Positions 62,922-64,000 of a DNA stretch of 64,000 nucleotides are shown piece after piece. Source of the DNA: an uncultured Clostridium sp. Its GTDB lineage: Bacteria; Bacillota; Clostridia; TANB77; CAG-508. Each line of letters begins with the position of its first letter. Position 1 is the first letter of the stretch. The DNA lies in contig CAJMJN010000001.1 of the NCBI GenBank assembly GCA_905213875.1, positions 119,561 to 183,560 on the forward strand. Reading direction: 5' to 3'. The notes under the pieces are model-generated. The model was given only the letters and a program-made list of their open reading frames with translations, made no database searches and had not been told where the DNA came from. The position numbers were made by a program, and so were the translations under genes.

Positions 62922-62973
62922 CGTCTTTGTTCGTGCGCGAAATTTGCCAAGCAAATTTCTGTGCAATATATTT

Positions 62974-63011
62974 TATATTATAGGAAATTCGAAGAACTTT
63001 CCTATAATATA
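62974..63011 (-). repeat. 14-bp inverted repeat downstream of tRNA-Lys
   Basis: TATATTATAGGAAA (62974-62987) and TTTCCTATAATATA (62998-63011) with a 10-nt loop. It may end the tRNA-Lys transcript, but no T-run follows. Confidence 0.5.
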
Positions 63012-63039
63012 AAAAAGACACTTATAAAAGTGCCTACTT

Positions 63040-63115
63040 TGGTGCGTCATCAGGGGGTCGAACCCTGGACCTTCGGATTAAGAGTCCGCTGCTCTACCAA
63101 CTGAGCTAATAACGC
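63040..63115 (-). tRNA. tRNA-Lys (anticodon CUU)
   Basis: 76 nt on the minus strand. Acceptor GCGTTAT/ATGACGC (one G-U), discriminator A, encoded CCA; anticodon loop CTCTTAA; T-arm CCAGG/CCTGG with GTTCGACC. CUU reads only AAG, so a separate UUU tRNA should exist elsewhere. Confidence 0.95.
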
Positions 63116-63253
63116 ATATATTATTTTTATTTGTTAACATTGATTATTATAGTATCTTTTTATTCATTTGTCAACAGCGATTTTGTGTAACTTTTGTAAT
63201 ATCTGTTGTTGTGTCAATGATGTGAAACAAAAATATATAAAATCACCATATAA

Positions 63254-64000
63254 TTAAATTGCATAATTAATCATTCCAAATACTTCTAGTTCACTACGCT
63301 TTTCTTTGGGTGTTAAATATCCTAATACTGCCATTGGAATATTGTTTGATCTTTTTAAATATCTTTTCCCTTGTTCTCTTAAATCTTCTAAATTATAAAA
63401 TTTTAAATAACTATAAAATCTTTCATTATCATTTCTATGACTTCTTTCTACTTTTCCATTATGTTGTGGTGTTCTAGGTTGTATCTTATGATGTTTTATT
63501 CCTAATTCTCTTAAGATTTTCTCTACTGGATGCGTTCTTTTTATATTTGCTTTATTATAAGTAAATTCAGTTCCATTATCTGTTTGTATTTCTTTTGGTT
63601 TGTACCCTAGATATTTTATTACTCTATATATAAAATCTACTGTATTTGCTGGGGTGTGTTCTTCGTACCAGTACAAGTATCTTTCTCTTGTTGCTTCATC
63701 TATATATGTGTATTGATAGAATTTTTTGTCCTCTGGTATTTGGCTACTCTTACATTCATTTGGCACATATTTGACGTCCATTTGTCCTTTTTCTCCTATA
63801 TTCTTTGGTGTATTATATTTTTTGTTGTGTTTTTTCTTTGATGTGTTTTTTATATTCATTCCTGTATAAAATTTTATATTTAGTCTTCTCATTACTCTAT
63901 ATAATGCTGTTATTGTTCTTGTATATCCTTTTTCTCGTTTTAATTTAGCCCATAGTTCGCATAACGTTATTCTAGGATTTCTTCTTACGTAATTTCTTAT
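63254..64000 (-). mobile_element. IS transposase (DDE integrase fold), partial, runs off the right edge
   Basis: The frame is open from the right edge, with PRITLCELWAKLKREKGYTR as a helix-turn-helix, through ATG 63892 to TAA 63254. The integrase core has the DDE set in QMDVKYVP, IQTDNGTEFT and NGKVERSHRN. It ends with the 'NNIPMAVLGYLTPKEK' tail seen in IS481/IS3-like enzymes. No stop or frameshift is seen, so it may be active. The left IS end should lie near 63180-63250; no terminal repeat could be confirmed without the other end. Confidence 0.85.

Noticed and set aside
62754..63040. M-box Mg2+ riboswitch before mgtA
   Set aside because: The conserved M-box core sequences could not be found; only generic hairpins are visible.

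Overview
The window looks like chromosome from a very AT-rich, Gram-positive Clostridia-type Bacillota, probably an uncultured gut lineage. Supporting signs are strong AGGAGG-type ribosome binding sites, sigma-A promoters of the TTGACA-N17-TATAAT type, a T-box leader on aspS, a meso-DAP wall pathway (dapF, alr, murE), LCP, sortase and LPxTG proteins, and AGA/TTA/ATA-rich codon use.

Layout. (1) About 1-11,000 is accessory DNA that resembles an integrated plasmid-like element. It holds two XRE regulators, a degenerate DnaB-like protein, a small serine recombinase, a DUF927-like helicase, a rolling-circle-type Rep protein with a hairpin-rich candidate origin, and a 505-residue large serine recombinase at the right end. 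(2) 11,046-11,938 is a Fic toxin with a VbhA-like antitoxin; the toxin is frameshifted. (3) 11,980-33,110 is mostly housekeeping: ComEA, a D,D-carboxypeptidase, an LCP enzyme, CvpA, a GldA/F/G-type ABC system whose ATPase is frameshifted at the P-loop, three tRNAs, MurE, a DUF2207 protein, an M18 aminopeptidase, a monofunctional transglycosylase, DapF and Alr. Two genes there (24,693 and 32,302) have foreign-looking codon use. (4) 33,200-45,121 holds T-box/aspS, an M23 peptidase, HtrA, and then a one-module NRPS (C-A-T-R, A-domain code close to glycine). The NRPS is followed 13 nt later by a multi-pass histidine kinase and then a REC-HD-GYP regulator. (5) 45,140-45,405 carries a compact convergent transcription unit with the layout of a par/Fst type I toxin-antitoxin locus. 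(6) 45,464-64,000 holds Tex, a DUF4143 ATPase preceded by 32-bp-period repeats, an ABC-F protein, small membrane proteins, CapA, CorA, an LPxTG protein/sortase/vWA operon, an MgtA P-type ATPase behind a structured leader, tRNA-Lys, and an IS transposase running off the end.

How the genes work together. Many genes serve envelope building: DAP and D-Ala supply, MurE, glycan polymerisation, D,D-trimming, LCP ligation, M23 hydrolysis and sortase display. The two most unusual units are the NRPS-kinase-HD-GYP set, which may make and sense an N-acyl glycinal-type compound, and the putative type I toxin-antitoxin. In the latter, an antisense RNA carries direct repeats complementary to the toxin start region. 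All functional statements are by sequence reading alone; no database search was possible.
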